Source: Dongia_A sp035695765
Lineage (GTDB): Bacteria > Pseudomonadota > Alphaproteobacteria > Dongiales > Dongiaceae
Assembly (NCBI GenBank): GCA_035695765.1
Contig: DASRRI010000050.1
Location: forward strand, 11,381 to 75,380
Direction: 5' to 3'
DNA length: 64,000 nucleotides
The notes beneath the pieces are model-generated. The model saw nothing but the letters and a program-made list of their open reading frames with translations. It made no database searches and was not told where the DNA came from. Each line of letters starts with the position of its first letter. The stretch's first letter is position 1. The translations under genes were made by a program, and so were the position numbers. Below are positions 9,150 to 18,088 of the stretch, piece by piece.

Positions 9150-9748
9150 TGCAGCACGCGCGCGCCCGAAAGATTGCAGCCGGCGCCGCGCAGAAAATTG
9201 GCGAGCAGCTTGTGGCCGTGTTCGGTCGCGATGCTCTCCGGATGGAACTGCACGCCGGCGAGCGGCAGCGTCTTGTGCTGCAAGCCCATGACGATGCCGT
9301 CCTCGGTCTCCGCCGTAATGTCGAGGTCGGTGGGGAAGGTCTCGCGCGCAACCGTCAGCGAATGATAGCGCGTCGCCTGGAATTCGTTTGGCAGGCCATG
9401 GAACACGCTCTTGTCGCTGTGCCTGATGTGGCTGATCTTGCCATGCATGGGCTTCGGCGCGCGCACTACATTGCCGCCGAAGGCCTGGCCGATCGCCTGA
9501 TGGCCGAGACAGACGCCGAGCAGTGGGATCTTGTGCTTGGCGGCGGCCTTGACGAGGTCAAGACAGATGCCGGCCCTATCGGGATCGCATGGGCCGGGCG
9601 ACAGGATGATGCCCTGCGGATGCTTCGCCAGCACCTCGTCGACCGTGATCTTGTCGTTGCGGTGGACTTCGATCTCCGCCCCCAACTCCCCCAAATAATG
9701 GTAAAGGTTGTAGGTGAAGGAGTCGTAGTTATCGATCAGGATGAACAT
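9146..9748 (-). CDS. trpG: Anthranilate synthase component II (glutamine amidotransferase) TrpG
   Basis: This is a 200-residue class I glutamine amidotransferase that supplies ammonia to TrpE. The triad is visible: Cys80 in 'LLGVCLGHQAIG', His169 and Glu171 in 'VQFHPES'. The N-terminus 'MFILIDNYDSFTYNLYHYLG' is typical and fixes the ATG at 9748, although the frame is open far upstream. This is the first gene of the trpGDC-moaC-moeA operon. PabA would look similar, but the linkage to trpDC favours TrpG; the protein may serve both roles. Confidence 0.95.
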   Translation of the reverse strand: MFILIDNYDSFTYNLYHYLGELGAEIEVHRNDKITVDEVLAKHPQGIILSPGPCDPDRAGICLDLVKAAAKHKIPLLGVCLGHQAIGQAFGGNVVRAPKPMHGKISHIRHSDKSVFHGLPNEFQATRYHSLTVARETFPTDLDITAETEDGIVMGLQHKTLPLAGVQFHPESIATEHGHKLLANFLRGAGCNLSGARVLQ

Positions 9749-9795
9749 GGTCGCACAACACCGGTCACCGGAAGGCCATTTTAAGCTCGGGCAAG

Positions 9796-9825
9796 AGTGT
9801 AGCCGGGCAGGGATGGCGGGAGCAA
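9796..9825 (-). promoter_or_regulatory. Possible promoter of the trpG operon
   Basis: On the minus strand a TTGCTC hexamer (9825-9820) and TACACT (9801-9796) are separated by 18 bases, and the trpG ATG follows about 48 bases later. This is a reasonable sigma-70-type match. No leader peptide with a run of Trp codons and no attenuator is visible before trpG. Confidence 0.35.
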
Positions 9826-9871
9826 GGTTGCGACTAATTCCCCGTGAGCTGCCCCCCTTTCGAGAGGCCGT

Positions 9872-9892
9872 CCTCCCCCAGCTTGGGGGAGG
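9872..9892. repeat. Short intergenic palindrome, copy A (CCTCCCCCA...TGGGGGAGG)
   Basis: This is a perfect 9-bp inverted repeat with a 3-bp centre, located between divergent trpG and the P-type-ATPase-like gene. A near-identical palindrome is at 45921-45941. Such C/G-run palindromes are dispersed in many alphaproteobacterial intergenic regions; a role as terminator or protein site is not shown. Confidence 0.6.
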
Positions 9893-9904
9893 GAAACGGC
9901 GCGC

Positions 9905-11479
9905 ATGACGGAAACCATGAGTCCCGTCGCCTCCGCCGCGCGGTTCAGCCGCTCGGTCTGGATCTGGTCGATTGCCGGCGCGATCCTGGCGGCCTGGCCG
10001 GTCTGGCGGTCGTTTTTCCCGGAAGTGGCGGATCTCGGCCCGCCGCCGTTCCGGGGGCAGGTGGTGGCGGCGCTGGGGGAACTGGTGCTGGCCGGCTACT
10101 GGGTCGCGCGCTACCGGCAGCGGATTGGCGGGTTCCAGCTTCCGCTGTTCGCGATGGGGTTTGCACTCATTGTCCTCATCATGGCGGGTGCGCATGGCGA
10201 TGGGCCGGTCATAGATCTTGCGGCTTTGGCGATCTGCTGGCTCGCGGTCACATTCCTGTTCGCCGGCGGGGTCCTGCTGGACGGACAGCGCGCTTTTGCC
10301 GCGATGCAAGGTGGTGCCGTCCCGCCGCTCAGTCTGCTGCTGCGTGTCCATGAGCGCATCGGCTATTGGCTGCTCGGCATCGCGCTCGCCGCCGCGACGC
10401 TCCAGGAAACACCGCAGGGATTTCTGCTCGCGGCATTGGCAGTGATGTCGCCCGGGTCGGTGCTGATCTGGGCGGCCTTGTGCGACACGGCGCGGGCGGT
10501 GCTGGCGCGCCGCCGGGTGCATGTGGGCGATCTTGCCGCGCTGCTTGCCTTAACCAGCCATCAGTCCGTCGTCTTCGGCGATCGCAGCATCCTGCTCGCA
10601 CCTTGGCCGAAGGTGATCAGCATCATGCCCACGGGAGAGACCAAGCCGGGCGAGATTGTGGCAGCAGCTGCCGCGCTACTGGCCGATGACGATGATGATG
10701 CGGCGCACGGGGTGCAGGAATTCGGGGTCGCGCACCGCGTGCGTGTTCCTGCCGTCAAGCTGCTGGCCGCAAGCGTGCCCCTGCTGCGCCGCGGCCGCCT
10801 GCCCGACCGGCGCGTGCTGGAGGTCGGCCCCGTCGATGCTGCCGCGATCCGCGATGAGGAGCGCGCTCCGTTCGAGCAGCAGATTGCGCGGGCGGTCGAG
10901 TTGCACCGCATGGTCCTGGCGCTGGTGGAGATAGATCCCACGCCGCGTCTGCTCGGCCTGCTGGTGCTGGCCAAGGCGACGCGCCCCGGCGCCATGGAGG
11001 CGGTGCGCAGCCTGCGCAAGGCCGGCCTTGCACTGTGCCTGGCCGGCGCGGCAGCGCAGCAGGATCAGGATGCGATCGCCGGGCTCGGGCTGGATCAAGC
11101 AGCCACCGGCCAGCAGGAGCCGGTGCTGGCGATCGTTGCGCCCGGCGAGAGGCCGATCCCTTGCGCCGCGACGACGATTCGCTTCGGCGGGCGTACGCGC
11201 GCGACCGACGCGGGCGCCGACATCGTGATCGCGCGGGACGACCCGCGCACCCTGGTCGATCTGCTGCAGTTCGCGCGCGATTTCGAGCGGCGCGTGCGGG
11301 TTGCGATCGCGGTCGCGAATCTGCCCGGTATCGCGCTGCTGTCCATGGCGTTCGGATTTGTGCCGGTTTCGCCGTTGTTCGTCTCGATCACCGCGCTGGC
11401 GGGCATCGCGCTGGCAGTCGTGACGCCGCAAGCCTTGCGCATGTCCTCGACCATCGCTAATGAGGTCGACGAGGAATAG
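9905..11479 (+). CDS. P-type-ATPase-like membrane protein lacking all catalytic motifs (pseudoenzyme)
   Basis: This 524-residue membrane protein follows the order of a heavy-metal P1B-ATPase from its core helices onward. About four hydrophobic segments (20-200) lead to 'SPGSVLIWAA' (182-191), where CopA-type pumps have the CPC metal motif. Then comes 'SVVFGDRSILL' (221-231), at the place of the phosphorylation loop VVFDKTGTLT. 'LLVLAKATRPGAMEAVRSLR' (352-371) corresponds to the GxxxLxDxxRP region, followed by 'LAGAAAQ' where TGDN should be. 'DAGADIVIARDDPRTLVDLL' (435-454) and two C-terminal helices match the end of the family. The phosphorylated Asp, TGD and GDGxND are all absent, so ATP-driven pumping is not expected. 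There is no N-terminal metal-binding domain. The downstream YibQ-like gene starts 7 bp after the stop. The frame is intact, so this reads as a retained non-catalytic relative rather than a pseudogene. Function is unknown. Confidence 0.7.
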   Translation: MTETMSPVASAARFSRSVWIWSIAGAILAAWPVWRSFFPEVADLGPPPFRGQVVAALGELVLAGYWVARYRQRIGGFQLPLFAMGFALIVLIMAGAHGDGPVIDLAALAICWLAVTFLFAGGVLLDGQRAFAAMQGGAVPPLSLLLRVHERIGYWLLGIALAAATLQETPQGFLLAALAVMSPGSVLIWAALCDTARAVLARRRVHVGDLAALLALTSHQSVVFGDRSILLAPWPKVISIMPTGETKPGEIVAAAAALLADDDDDAAHGVQEFGVAHRVRVPAVKLLAASVPLLRRGRLPDRRVLEVGPVDAAAIRDEERAPFEQQIARAVELHRMVLALVEIDPTPRLLGLLVLAKATRPGAMEAVRSLRKAGLALCLAGAAAQQDQDAIAGLGLDQAATGQQEPVLAIVAPGERPIPCAATTIRFGGRTRATDAGADIVIARDDPRTLVDLLQFARDFERRVRVAIAVANLPGIALLSMAFGFVPVSPLFVSITALAGIALAVVTPQALRMSSTIANEVDEE

Positions 11480-11486
11480 GGGGCCA

Positions 11487-12668
11487 ATGGTACGCAAGAC
11501 GAGATCGCGGTCGCGCCGCAAGGCGCGCAGGGCGAAAGGCAGGCATGTCGCTTCGAGCCTGGCTGCACTCGGCTGGCTCGGCCGCAGCGGCTGGGGCCGG
11601 TTTGCCGGCGGCATCCTGATCGGGCTCGCCGTTGGAATCGGCGCTGCGTTTTATCTCGGCGATTTCGGTCTCACGTCGCGCAACAAAGGCGGGGTCAAGA
11701 TCACCACGCTGAACGCATCGAAGGTGACGGTTCCGGCGCAGAAGCCGGTCGCGGACGCCGCGCCGAAACCGGTTCCCGCGCCGCGGATCGTAGAGCCCGC
11801 TTCATTGCCAGCACCTGCGCCGACCTTGGGCGAAGAGGCGGCGGAAGCGGCGCCTGTCGCTCCAGTGAAACCCGCGCCGCCACAATCCGAGATACAGGTA
11901 GCGAGCATTGCGCCCCTGCCGCCGGTCACCGCGGACGGGCAGGCAGCTTGGCTGAAGAATTCGGTGGCTTTCGTTGCTCCGCCGGGGAGACCGCTGATCG
12001 CCGTGGTGCTGGACGATGTCGGCGTGGCGCGCGGGCACGCGGAGCTGGCGATCGACCTGCCCGCAATCGTCACTTTGTCCTTCATGACCTATGCCGACGG
12101 TGTCGCCGACATGGCGGCGCGCGCCCGCGCCAAGGGTCATGAGCTAATGCTGCACGTGCCGATGGAGCCGCTGGACGGAGCCCTCGATGCCGGCCCGCAT
12201 GCCCTGACTGTCGGGGCGTCCGATAGCGAGCTGCTGAAACGCCTGTCCTGGGACCTCGACCGCTTTCCGGGCTATATCGGCATCAACAACCACATGGGCA
12301 GCCGCTTCACCCAGGATGAGCGCGGCATGCGCGTGGTGCTCGAGGAGCTGAAGCGGCGCAACCTGCTGTTCCTGGATTCGCGCACCATCGGCACCACCAT
12401 CGGCGATAGCCTCGCCGCGCGCCTGGGCGTGGCGCATGTGATGCGCGACGTGTTCCTCGATGACGAGATGGACGAGGCCGCCGTCCTGAAGCAGCTCGCT
12501 TATGCCGAGCGGGTGGCCGCGAACAAGGGCCAGGCGATCGCCATCGGCCATCCACATCCCGCCACCATCGCCGCGCTCCGCGCCTGGATGCCGAAGGTAG
12601 AGGCGCGCGGCTTCATCCTTGTGCCGCTCTCCACCGTCGCCAAGCTGAGGCTCGGCGCGTCCGGTTAA
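11487..12668 (+). CDS. Divergent polysaccharide deacetylase family protein (YibQ-like)
   Basis: This is a 393-residue protein with a very basic N-terminus (KTRSRSRRKARRAKGRH), one transmembrane anchor (about residues 43-62), a Pro/Ala-rich linker, and a C-terminal YibQ/divergent polysaccharide deacetylase domain. Domain signatures are 'IAVVLDDVGVARG', 'LSFMTYADGV', 'HELMLHVPMEP', 'NNHMGSRFT', 'LFLDSRTIG' and 'AIAIGHPHP'. The Asp and His residues expected at the metal site are present. The ATG at 11487 follows an AGGGGG site; an in-frame ATG at 11460 inside the preceding gene is the alternative. It is probably anchored in the inner membrane and acts in the periplasm. Its substrate is not established for the family. 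The 3' end overlaps the convergent histidine kinase by 4 bp. Confidence 0.85.
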   Translation: MVRKTRSRSRRKARRAKGRHVASSLAALGWLGRSGWGRFAGGILIGLAVGIGAAFYLGDFGLTSRNKGGVKITTLNASKVTVPAQKPVADAAPKPVPAPRIVEPASLPAPAPTLGEEAAEAAPVAPVKPAPPQSEIQVASIAPLPPVTADGQAAWLKNSVAFVAPPGRPLIAVVLDDVGVARGHAELAIDLPAIVTLSFMTYADGVADMAARARAKGHELMLHVPMEPLDGALDAGPHALTVGASDSELLKRLSWDLDRFPGYIGINNHMGSRFTQDERGMRVVLEELKRRNLLFLDSRTIGTTIGDSLAARLGVAHVMRDVFLDDEMDEAAVLKQLAYAERVAANKGQAIAIGHPHPATIAALRAWMPKVEARGFILVPLSTVAKLRLGASG

Positions 12669-13810
12669 TCCGCTGCCAGCGCGCGGCGGCGCAGGCGGCG
12701 CTCCTCGCGCGACACCAGGTGCATGGGGAACTGCAAGTGGATCTCCGAGCCGCGCCCGCTGGTGTTTATCACCGCGAGCTGGCCGCCGATTGAATCCATC
12801 AAGGCGCGGACTATCATCAGGCTCATGCCGGCCGCCTCGTCCGCGCGCGAGATCATGAGCGAGCGATGATCATGGGTGCGGCGCGCCGGGCCGCCGGAGC
12901 CGAGCGTCGGGTTGGGTCCAGTGTCACGGATCGACAGATCCAACCTCCCGTCACCGCCGAAGCCGACCGCGAGGATGATCGCGCCGCCGTCCGGCGTACG
13001 CATGGCCGCGTCCTTGATCAGCTCGCGCACGATCTGGCGCATCAGGAGCGGCTGCACGCGCAGGCCAACGTCGAGCTCCGGCATGCGGATGCCGAAAGTG
13101 AGGCGCTTGGCCGCGAAGGTCGCGACCGCCCAGGTGTGGGCCTCGCGCAGGACCGTGGCGACCGAGGTTGCTTGTTCCGCCGGCTTGGCGATCGAGCCCT
13201 CGACGCGCGACAGCTCGATGATGTCGGTGATGCGCGCCAGGAGCTGCCGGCCGGCGCCGACGATCTGCTGCGCGGCCTCGCGATAGGCGGGGCGTCCGAT
13301 CGCGCCATACATCTCGCGCTCGATCATCTCGCCATAGCCCAGGATAGTGGTCAGCGGCGTGCGCAGGTCGTGGCCTGCTTCAGCGAGGAAGCGTGATTTG
13401 TCCGCATTCGCCTGGTCGGCATCCATGCGCGCGCGCTCCGCACGCAGCAGCAACGCCTGCGCCTCCTTGCGGACGGCATCCTGCGACTGTGCATGGCGCA
13501 GCAGGCGCAGGACAGCGACGACCAGGCAGATCGCCGTCGTCGCCACCAGCCCAAGCATGACCCAATGGAGGGTGGCGAGCGCCGCGACCTCTTGTGCGAG
13601 TGAAGTGGAACCGCCGGCCAGAGCCGCGTCGACTTGATGCTGCTGGCGCAGCAGGAGCGGGATGCCGATTACCAGCACCGTCCCCAGCAAGCCCGCCGCC
13701 GCCAGCGCGATCGCCCGAGTCACCGCCAGCGCGCGCGGCCCGCCGGTCCCATCTTTCGGGCTTGCCGGTGGCATGCGATCGAGCGCGGGCGGAAGGGGAT
13801 CTGGCAACAT
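12665..13810 (-). CDS. Sensor histidine kinase with degenerate ATP-binding domain
   Basis: This 381-residue membrane protein has two transmembrane helices (about 29-53 and 84-105), a short periplasmic loop, and a HisKA domain with 'AGHDLRTPLTTILGYGEMI' (phospho-acceptor His147). The HATPase region is recognisable but altered. The N-box reads 'RELIKDAAMRTPDG' with Asp267 where the Mg-binding Asn is normal. The G1 box is 'IRDTGPNPTLG' rather than DxGxG, and the G2 glycines are reduced to 'GMSLMIVRALM'. Autokinase activity is therefore doubtful; it may act as a phosphatase, a phosphotransfer protein or a partner for another kinase. No response regulator is adjacent. It lies 57 bp downstream of a second, complete kinase on the same strand, so the two may work together. 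Confidence 0.8.
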   Translation of the reverse strand: MLPDPLPPALDRMPPASPKDGTGGPRALAVTRAIALAAAGLLGTVLVIGIPLLLRQQHQVDAALAGGSTSLAQEVAALATLHWVMLGLVATTAICLVVAVLRLLRHAQSQDAVRKEAQALLLRAERARMDADQANADKSRFLAEAGHDLRTPLTTILGYGEMIEREMYGAIGRPAYREAAQQIVGAGRQLLARITDIIELSRVEGSIAKPAEQATSVATVLREAHTWAVATFAAKRLTFGIRMPELDVGLRVQPLLMRQIVRELIKDAAMRTPDGGAIILAVGFGGDGRLDLSIRDTGPNPTLGSGGPARRTHDHRSLMISRADEAAGMSLMIVRALMDSIGGQLAVINTSGRGSEIHLQFPMHLVSREERRLRRRALAAD

Positions 13811-13867
13811 CGCATCAGGCTATACGCGAAGGGGAGGAGTGACAACTTTCCCCGTTGTTCTCCTCCA

Positions 13868-15958
13868 TCATGACACCGCCGGCGGCAGCTCGATGGTCAT
13901 GGTGGTGCCGCGGCCGGGCTGGGTGACGACACGGATCTGGCCGCTATGGAGCTCGATCAGCGCCTTGGTGATGGCGAGGCCGAGGCCGACGCCGTCCTGG
14001 CGCGAGGTGGTCTGGGCGGCGCGGTGGGCATAGGCCTCGAACAGGTGCGGCAGCACGTCCTCTTCGATGCCAGGCCCGCTGTCGACGACGCTGATCTTCG
14101 CGCCGCCCTGGCTTGATGCTTCCAGGCGAACCTCCACGGTCCCGCCGGGTGGCGAGAATTTCACGGCGTTGGAGACCAGGTTGATCACCATCTGCGTGAT
14201 GGCACGGCTGTCGCAATTGGCGCTGAGGTCGGCGCCGTTGGCGTGGAACTGCAAGGTAACCGAGCGGCGCTCCGCGATCGGCTGCGCTATGCGGATGCTG
14301 CGCTCGATCAGCGGCGAAAGAATCTGGCGCTCCAGCCGCAGCGACTGGCGGCCGGCCTCGATCTTCGACATGTCGAGAATGTCATTGATCAAGGACAGCA
14401 GATGCTGTCCGCTGCGCTGGATGTCGTCGACATAGTTGAGATAACGATCATTGCCCAGCGGCCCGAACATCTGATAGCGCAGGATCTCGGCGAAACCGAT
14501 GATGGCATTGAGCGGCGTGCGCAGTTCGTGGCTCATGTTGGCGAGGAAATTGGACTTGGTGCGGTTGGCATCGACCAGAGCCGCGTTGCGCAGCTGTAGT
14601 TCCTGCTGCGCCTTCGTGAGATCGCGGTGGGAGTTGGCGATGTAATCCGCCATCGCGTTGAAAGCCTGGCCGAGATCGCCGATATCGTCCTTGCGGTCGA
14701 CCTTGGCGCGCATCTCGCTCTTGCCGCCGGCGAAGCCGCGCACGGCATCGGCCAGGCGGCGGATCGGCCCGACGATCTGCCGCTGCACCAGCAGATGGGT
14801 GACCGCGACCACCAGCGCGATGGCGACAGCCGCGGTGAGGCCGAACAGCAGCAGTGCCTTCGACGCGCTGCCGGTGATGCTGGCGATCGGTGTCACCACG
14901 AAATAGCGCCAGCCGGTTTCGGGCAGGGTGCGCATCAGCACAGAAACAGTCTTTCCGTCGAGCTCAGCGCGGGCAGCATTGCTGTCATCCGCGCGGCCGT
15001 CGAATGCAGCCTGCAGGCGATGGACCGTGTCGTCGAACGCTGCACGCGCCTCGCCCGTCAGCTGATTGGCTTCGAGTGCTGCCTGCCATTGGCCGGCGAT
15101 GATTGGCTGGCCATCGGCATCGATCAGGAAATGCTGTGTGCCCGGCAGCTGGTCCGTCCCGACCAGGCGCTGCGCCAGCTCATCGACAAACAGATCGTGA
15201 CCGATCGTGCCGAGCCATTGGCCATTGAGATCGAACGGCCTGACTGCACTGACGATCCAGGTGCGCAAGACGGGATCGAAGGCGGCGTGGGTCCAGCGCA
15301 GCTTGCGCTCCGGATTAGTCTTGGGGTCGCCCAAGGTCACCCATTCGGTGGCGAGGTAGTTGTTACCGGTAGTGGCGCGATAGAGGAATTCGGGATCGCG
15401 CGGCAGGTAGATGACGACGGTCCGGTCGCGCGTCAGCAGCCACAGCGAATCAAGCGGCGGCACCACCGCGCCGGCATAGAGCGACATCAGCCGTTGGGTG
15501 CGGGCGTGGAACCGCAGCATCTCGTCATTTCGGGGCGCCTCGGGATGGAATACGACTCCCGCCTGCTGGCGTCCGTCGAAATCGCTGTGGCGGGAGACCA
15601 GCATGCCGGCGGGATTGCGCTCGAGGCCTGCGCTGAACCTCGGGACCTCGTCATCGATCGCGGGCGCGGCCAGCTTGTCGCGCAGCATGAGATCGAAGCG
15701 GTAGAGGCTCGTGCCCGCCAGCCGTAGCGTGTAATTGAGCCCCAGGATCCGCCGATCCGCGGAGGTCGCGGCGAACTGCTCCGCCTCCGAAATCGAGGCG
15801 TCGCGCGTAAAGAAATAGAAGACCAGGGCGGCTGGGGCGCTGACCGCAATCACGCTGGCCGCCAGGATCGCCAGCATGCGCTGGGACAAGGACGGCGACC
15901 ATGATTTCACGGACGTCAGGCGCGCCATGGGTTGCTGCTGGATTGTGACCCCTTCCAC
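13868..15958 (-). CDS. Membrane sensor histidine kinase with large periplasmic sensor, HAMP and HisKA-HATPase domains
   Basis: This 696-residue kinase has a first transmembrane helix at about 28-50 and a large periplasmic sensor, probably of the double-Cache type. A second helix at about 366-391 and a HAMP segment ('RQIVGPIRRLADAVRGFAGG') follow. The HisKA box is 'FLANMSHELRTPLNAIIGFA' (His477). The HATPase boxes are intact: 'MVINLVSNAVKFSPPGG', 'VVDSGPGIEEDVLPHLFEAY' and 'GVGLGLAITKALIELH'. The kinase core resembles alphaproteobacterial PleC/DivJ-type enzymes. The start is uncertain: GTG at 15958 gives the full frame and ATG at 15928 would remove ten residues. It probably forms an operon with the degenerate kinase downstream. 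The signal is unknown. Confidence 0.92.
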   Translation of the reverse strand: MEGVTIQQQPMARLTSVKSWSPSLSQRMLAILAASVIAVSAPAALVFYFFTRDASISEAEQFAATSADRRILGLNYTLRLAGTSLYRFDLMLRDKLAAPAIDDEVPRFSAGLERNPAGMLVSRHSDFDGRQQAGVVFHPEAPRNDEMLRFHARTQRLMSLYAGAVVPPLDSLWLLTRDRTVVIYLPRDPEFLYRATTGNNYLATEWVTLGDPKTNPERKLRWTHAAFDPVLRTWIVSAVRPFDLNGQWLGTIGHDLFVDELAQRLVGTDQLPGTQHFLIDADGQPIIAGQWQAALEANQLTGEARAAFDDTVHRLQAAFDGRADDSNAARAELDGKTVSVLMRTLPETGWRYFVVTPIASITGSASKALLLFGLTAAVAIALVVAVTHLLVQRQIVGPIRRLADAVRGFAGGKSEMRAKVDRKDDIGDLGQAFNAMADYIANSHRDLTKAQQELQLRNAALVDANRTKSNFLANMSHELRTPLNAIIGFAEILRYQMFGPLGNDRYLNYVDDIQRSGQHLLSLINDILDMSKIEAGRQSLRLERQILSPLIERSIRIAQPIAERRSVTLQFHANGADLSANCDSRAITQMVINLVSNAVKFSPPGGTVEVRLEASSQGGAKISVVDSGPGIEEDVLPHLFEAYAHRAAQTTSRQDGVGLGLAITKALIELHSGQIRVVTQPGRGTTMTIELPPAVS

Positions 15959-16111
15959 GCCAGTGTAACCCGGCCCTTCGGTCCAGCGGCAAGTAATCGC
16001 TTCATATGGCTAGGACCATTGTGGAATTTCCAAACGTTAACGATTTATTGCAGCGCGGTTGAAATGTGCGACGGCTTCAAGCATTCTTCGGGTCACGGTG
16101 GGTAAATTGGA
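15959..16111. promoter_or_regulatory. Divergent promoter region between a sensor kinase and shc
   Basis: This 153-bp stretch must hold promoters for the leftward kinase and for the hopanoid genes. It contains an AT-rich block, TTAACGATTTATTG, at about 16037-16050. That loosely resembles a CtrA-type TTAA-N7-TTAA site but matches only one half properly. No gene is seen. Confidence 0.35.
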
Positions 16112-18082
16112 ATGGTTCTAACTATGAGCAGTCGCGGACTGGCCGCAGCCCGTGAGCAGGACTTCGCTGATCTGTTGGGACGCGTCGATACCGGCGTGAC
16201 CAACGCGGCGGAGGCTTTGGCGCGCCTGCAGCAGCCCGACGGTCATTGGGCGTTCGAGCTCGAGGCCGACGCCACCATTCCCGCTGAGTACGTCCTGCTG
16301 CGCCATTTCCTGGGCGAGCCCGACGATCCTGTCCTGGAGGGCAAGATCGTCCGCTATCTCCGGTCGATCCAGGGCGAGCATGGCGGCTGGCCCTTGTTCC
16401 ATGGCGGCGAGTTCAACATGTCGGCCAGCGTGAAGGCCTATTACGCGCTCAAGATCTGCGGCGAGCATGTGAACGCGCCGGTGATGAAGCGGGCGCGCGA
16501 GGCGATCCTCGCCCATGGCGGCGCCAAGGAATCCAACGTCTTCACTCTGGCGCAGCTGGCGCTGTTCGGCCAGGTGCCGTGGCGCGCGGTCCCGGTGATG
16601 CCGGTCGAGATCATGGCGCTGCCGCGCTGGTTTCCCTTCCACCTCGACAAGGTCAGTTATTGGTCGCGCACGGTCATCGTGCCGCTGCTGGTGCTGATGG
16701 CGAAGAAGCCGCTGGCGCGCAACCGGCGCAAGGTCGACGTACGCGAATTGTTCGTGACACCGCCCGAGCAGGTGAAGGATTGGTACAACTATAACCGGAA
16801 GGGCGCGTGGGCCTCGTTCTTCCGCGGCGTGGATCGCGTATTGCAGCGCGCACAAATCCTGTTTCCGAAGAAATTGCGCGACCGCTGCATCGTCGACGCG
16901 GTGAAATGGGTGGGCGAGCGGCTGAACGGCGAAGACGGCCTCGGTGCGATCTATCCCGCGATGGCCAACTCGGTGATGATGTACGACACCCTCGGCTATC
17001 CCGAGGATCATCCCGACCGCGCGATCGCGCGCGCCTCGCTCGAGAAGCTGATGGTGCTGAAGGACGGCATGGCCTATTGCCAGCCGTGCCTGTCGCCGGT
17101 GTGGGACACCACGCTCGCCGCGCACGCGATGATGGAAGCAGGCGGCGAAGCAGCCGAACGTGTGAAGCCCGCGATGGACTGGCTGAAGGACCGCCAGATA
17201 CTCGACGTATACGGCGACTGGGCGGTGAATTGCCCGGGCGTACGTCCGGGCGGCTGGGCGTTCCAATACAACAACGCGCACTATCCGGATGTCGATGATA
17301 CTGCGGTGGTCGCGCTGATCATGGATCGCACCGACCGCGAGCGCTACCGCGAGAGCATCGAGCGCGCGACCGAGTGGATCTTCGGCACCCAGAGCAGGAA
17401 TGGCGGCTGGGGCGCCTTCGACGCGAACAACGAATACTACTATCTGAACCACATCCCGTTCGCCGATCATGGCGCGCTGCTCGATCCGCCGACTGCGGAC
17501 GTCTCGGCGCGCTGCCTCTGCATGCTGGCGCAGCTCGGCTTCACCCAGGACCATCCGAAGGTGAAGGCTGCCCTCGATTATCTGTTGCGCGAGCAGGAGG
17601 CGGACGGGTCCTGGTTCGGGCGCTGGGGCACCAACTACGTCTACGGCACCTGGTCGGTGCTGTGCGCGCTGAATGCGATCGGCCTGCCGGCCGATCATCC
17701 GGCGATGCGCAAGGCGGTCGCCTGGCTGAAATCCAAGCAGCGCGAGGATGGCGGCTGGGGCGAGGACGGCGCGTCATACTGGCCGGGCCAGCCGCGCGGG
17801 GAAGGCAAGGATTCTACGCCCTCGCAGACGGCTTGGGCAGTGCTCGGCCTGATTGCGGCCGGCGAAGTCGACGACGCGGCGGTCGAGCAGGGCATGCAGT
17901 ACCTGGCCGCGACCCAGACCGACGATGGGCTGTGGCAAGAAGAGCATTTCACGGCGGTTGGATTCCCGCGTGTGTTCTATCTGCGCTATCACGGCTATCG
18001 CGCATTCTTCCCGCTGTGGGCGATGGCGCGCTACCGCAACCTGAAGCGCGGCAACGCTACCACCGTCCTCCATGGGATGTGA
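16112..18082 (+). CDS. shc: Squalene-hopene cyclase
   Basis: This 656-residue enzyme cyclises squalene to hopene and diplopterol at the cytoplasmic membrane, the committed step of hopanoid synthesis. The catalytic DxDD motif is D393-V-D395-D396 in 'HYPDVDDTAVVALIM'. Several QW repeats are visible, such as 'LQQPDGHWAFEL', 'TQSRNGGWGAFD', 'EQEADGSWFGRWG' and 'KQREDGGWGED'. The C-terminal 'FYLRYHGYRAFFPLWAMARY' is typical. Length is normal. It is followed 6 bp later by hpnG, so the two form a transcription unit (equivalent to hpnF-hpnG). Squalene synthesis genes (hpnCDE) are not in the window. Confidence 0.98.
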   Translation: MVLTMSSRGLAAAREQDFADLLGRVDTGVTNAAEALARLQQPDGHWAFELEADATIPAEYVLLRHFLGEPDDPVLEGKIVRYLRSIQGEHGGWPLFHGGEFNMSASVKAYYALKICGEHVNAPVMKRAREAILAHGGAKESNVFTLAQLALFGQVPWRAVPVMPVEIMALPRWFPFHLDKVSYWSRTVIVPLLVLMAKKPLARNRRKVDVRELFVTPPEQVKDWYNYNRKGAWASFFRGVDRVLQRAQILFPKKLRDRCIVDAVKWVGERLNGEDGLGAIYPAMANSVMMYDTLGYPEDHPDRAIARASLEKLMVLKDGMAYCQPCLSPVWDTTLAAHAMMEAGGEAAERVKPAMDWLKDRQILDVYGDWAVNCPGVRPGGWAFQYNNAHYPDVDDTAVVALIMDRTDRERYRESIERATEWIFGTQSRNGGWGAFDANNEYYYLNHIPFADHGALLDPPTADVSARCLCMLAQLGFTQDHPKVKAALDYLLREQEADGSWFGRWGTNYVYGTWSVLCALNAIGLPADHPAMRKAVAWLKSKQREDGGWGEDGASYWPGQPRGEGKDSTPSQTAWAVLGLIAAGEVDDAAVEQGMQYLAATQTDDGLWQEEHFTAVGFPRVFYLRYHGYRAFFPLWAMARYRNLKRGNATTVLHGM

Positions 18083-18088
18083 CGGCCC

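Noticed and set aside
9749..10522. N-terminal extension of trpG to 458 codons, upstream of 9748
   Set aside because: The TrpG family begins at MFILIDNYDSF; the extension is Arg/Pro/Gln-rich and antisense to the P-type-ATPase-like gene.
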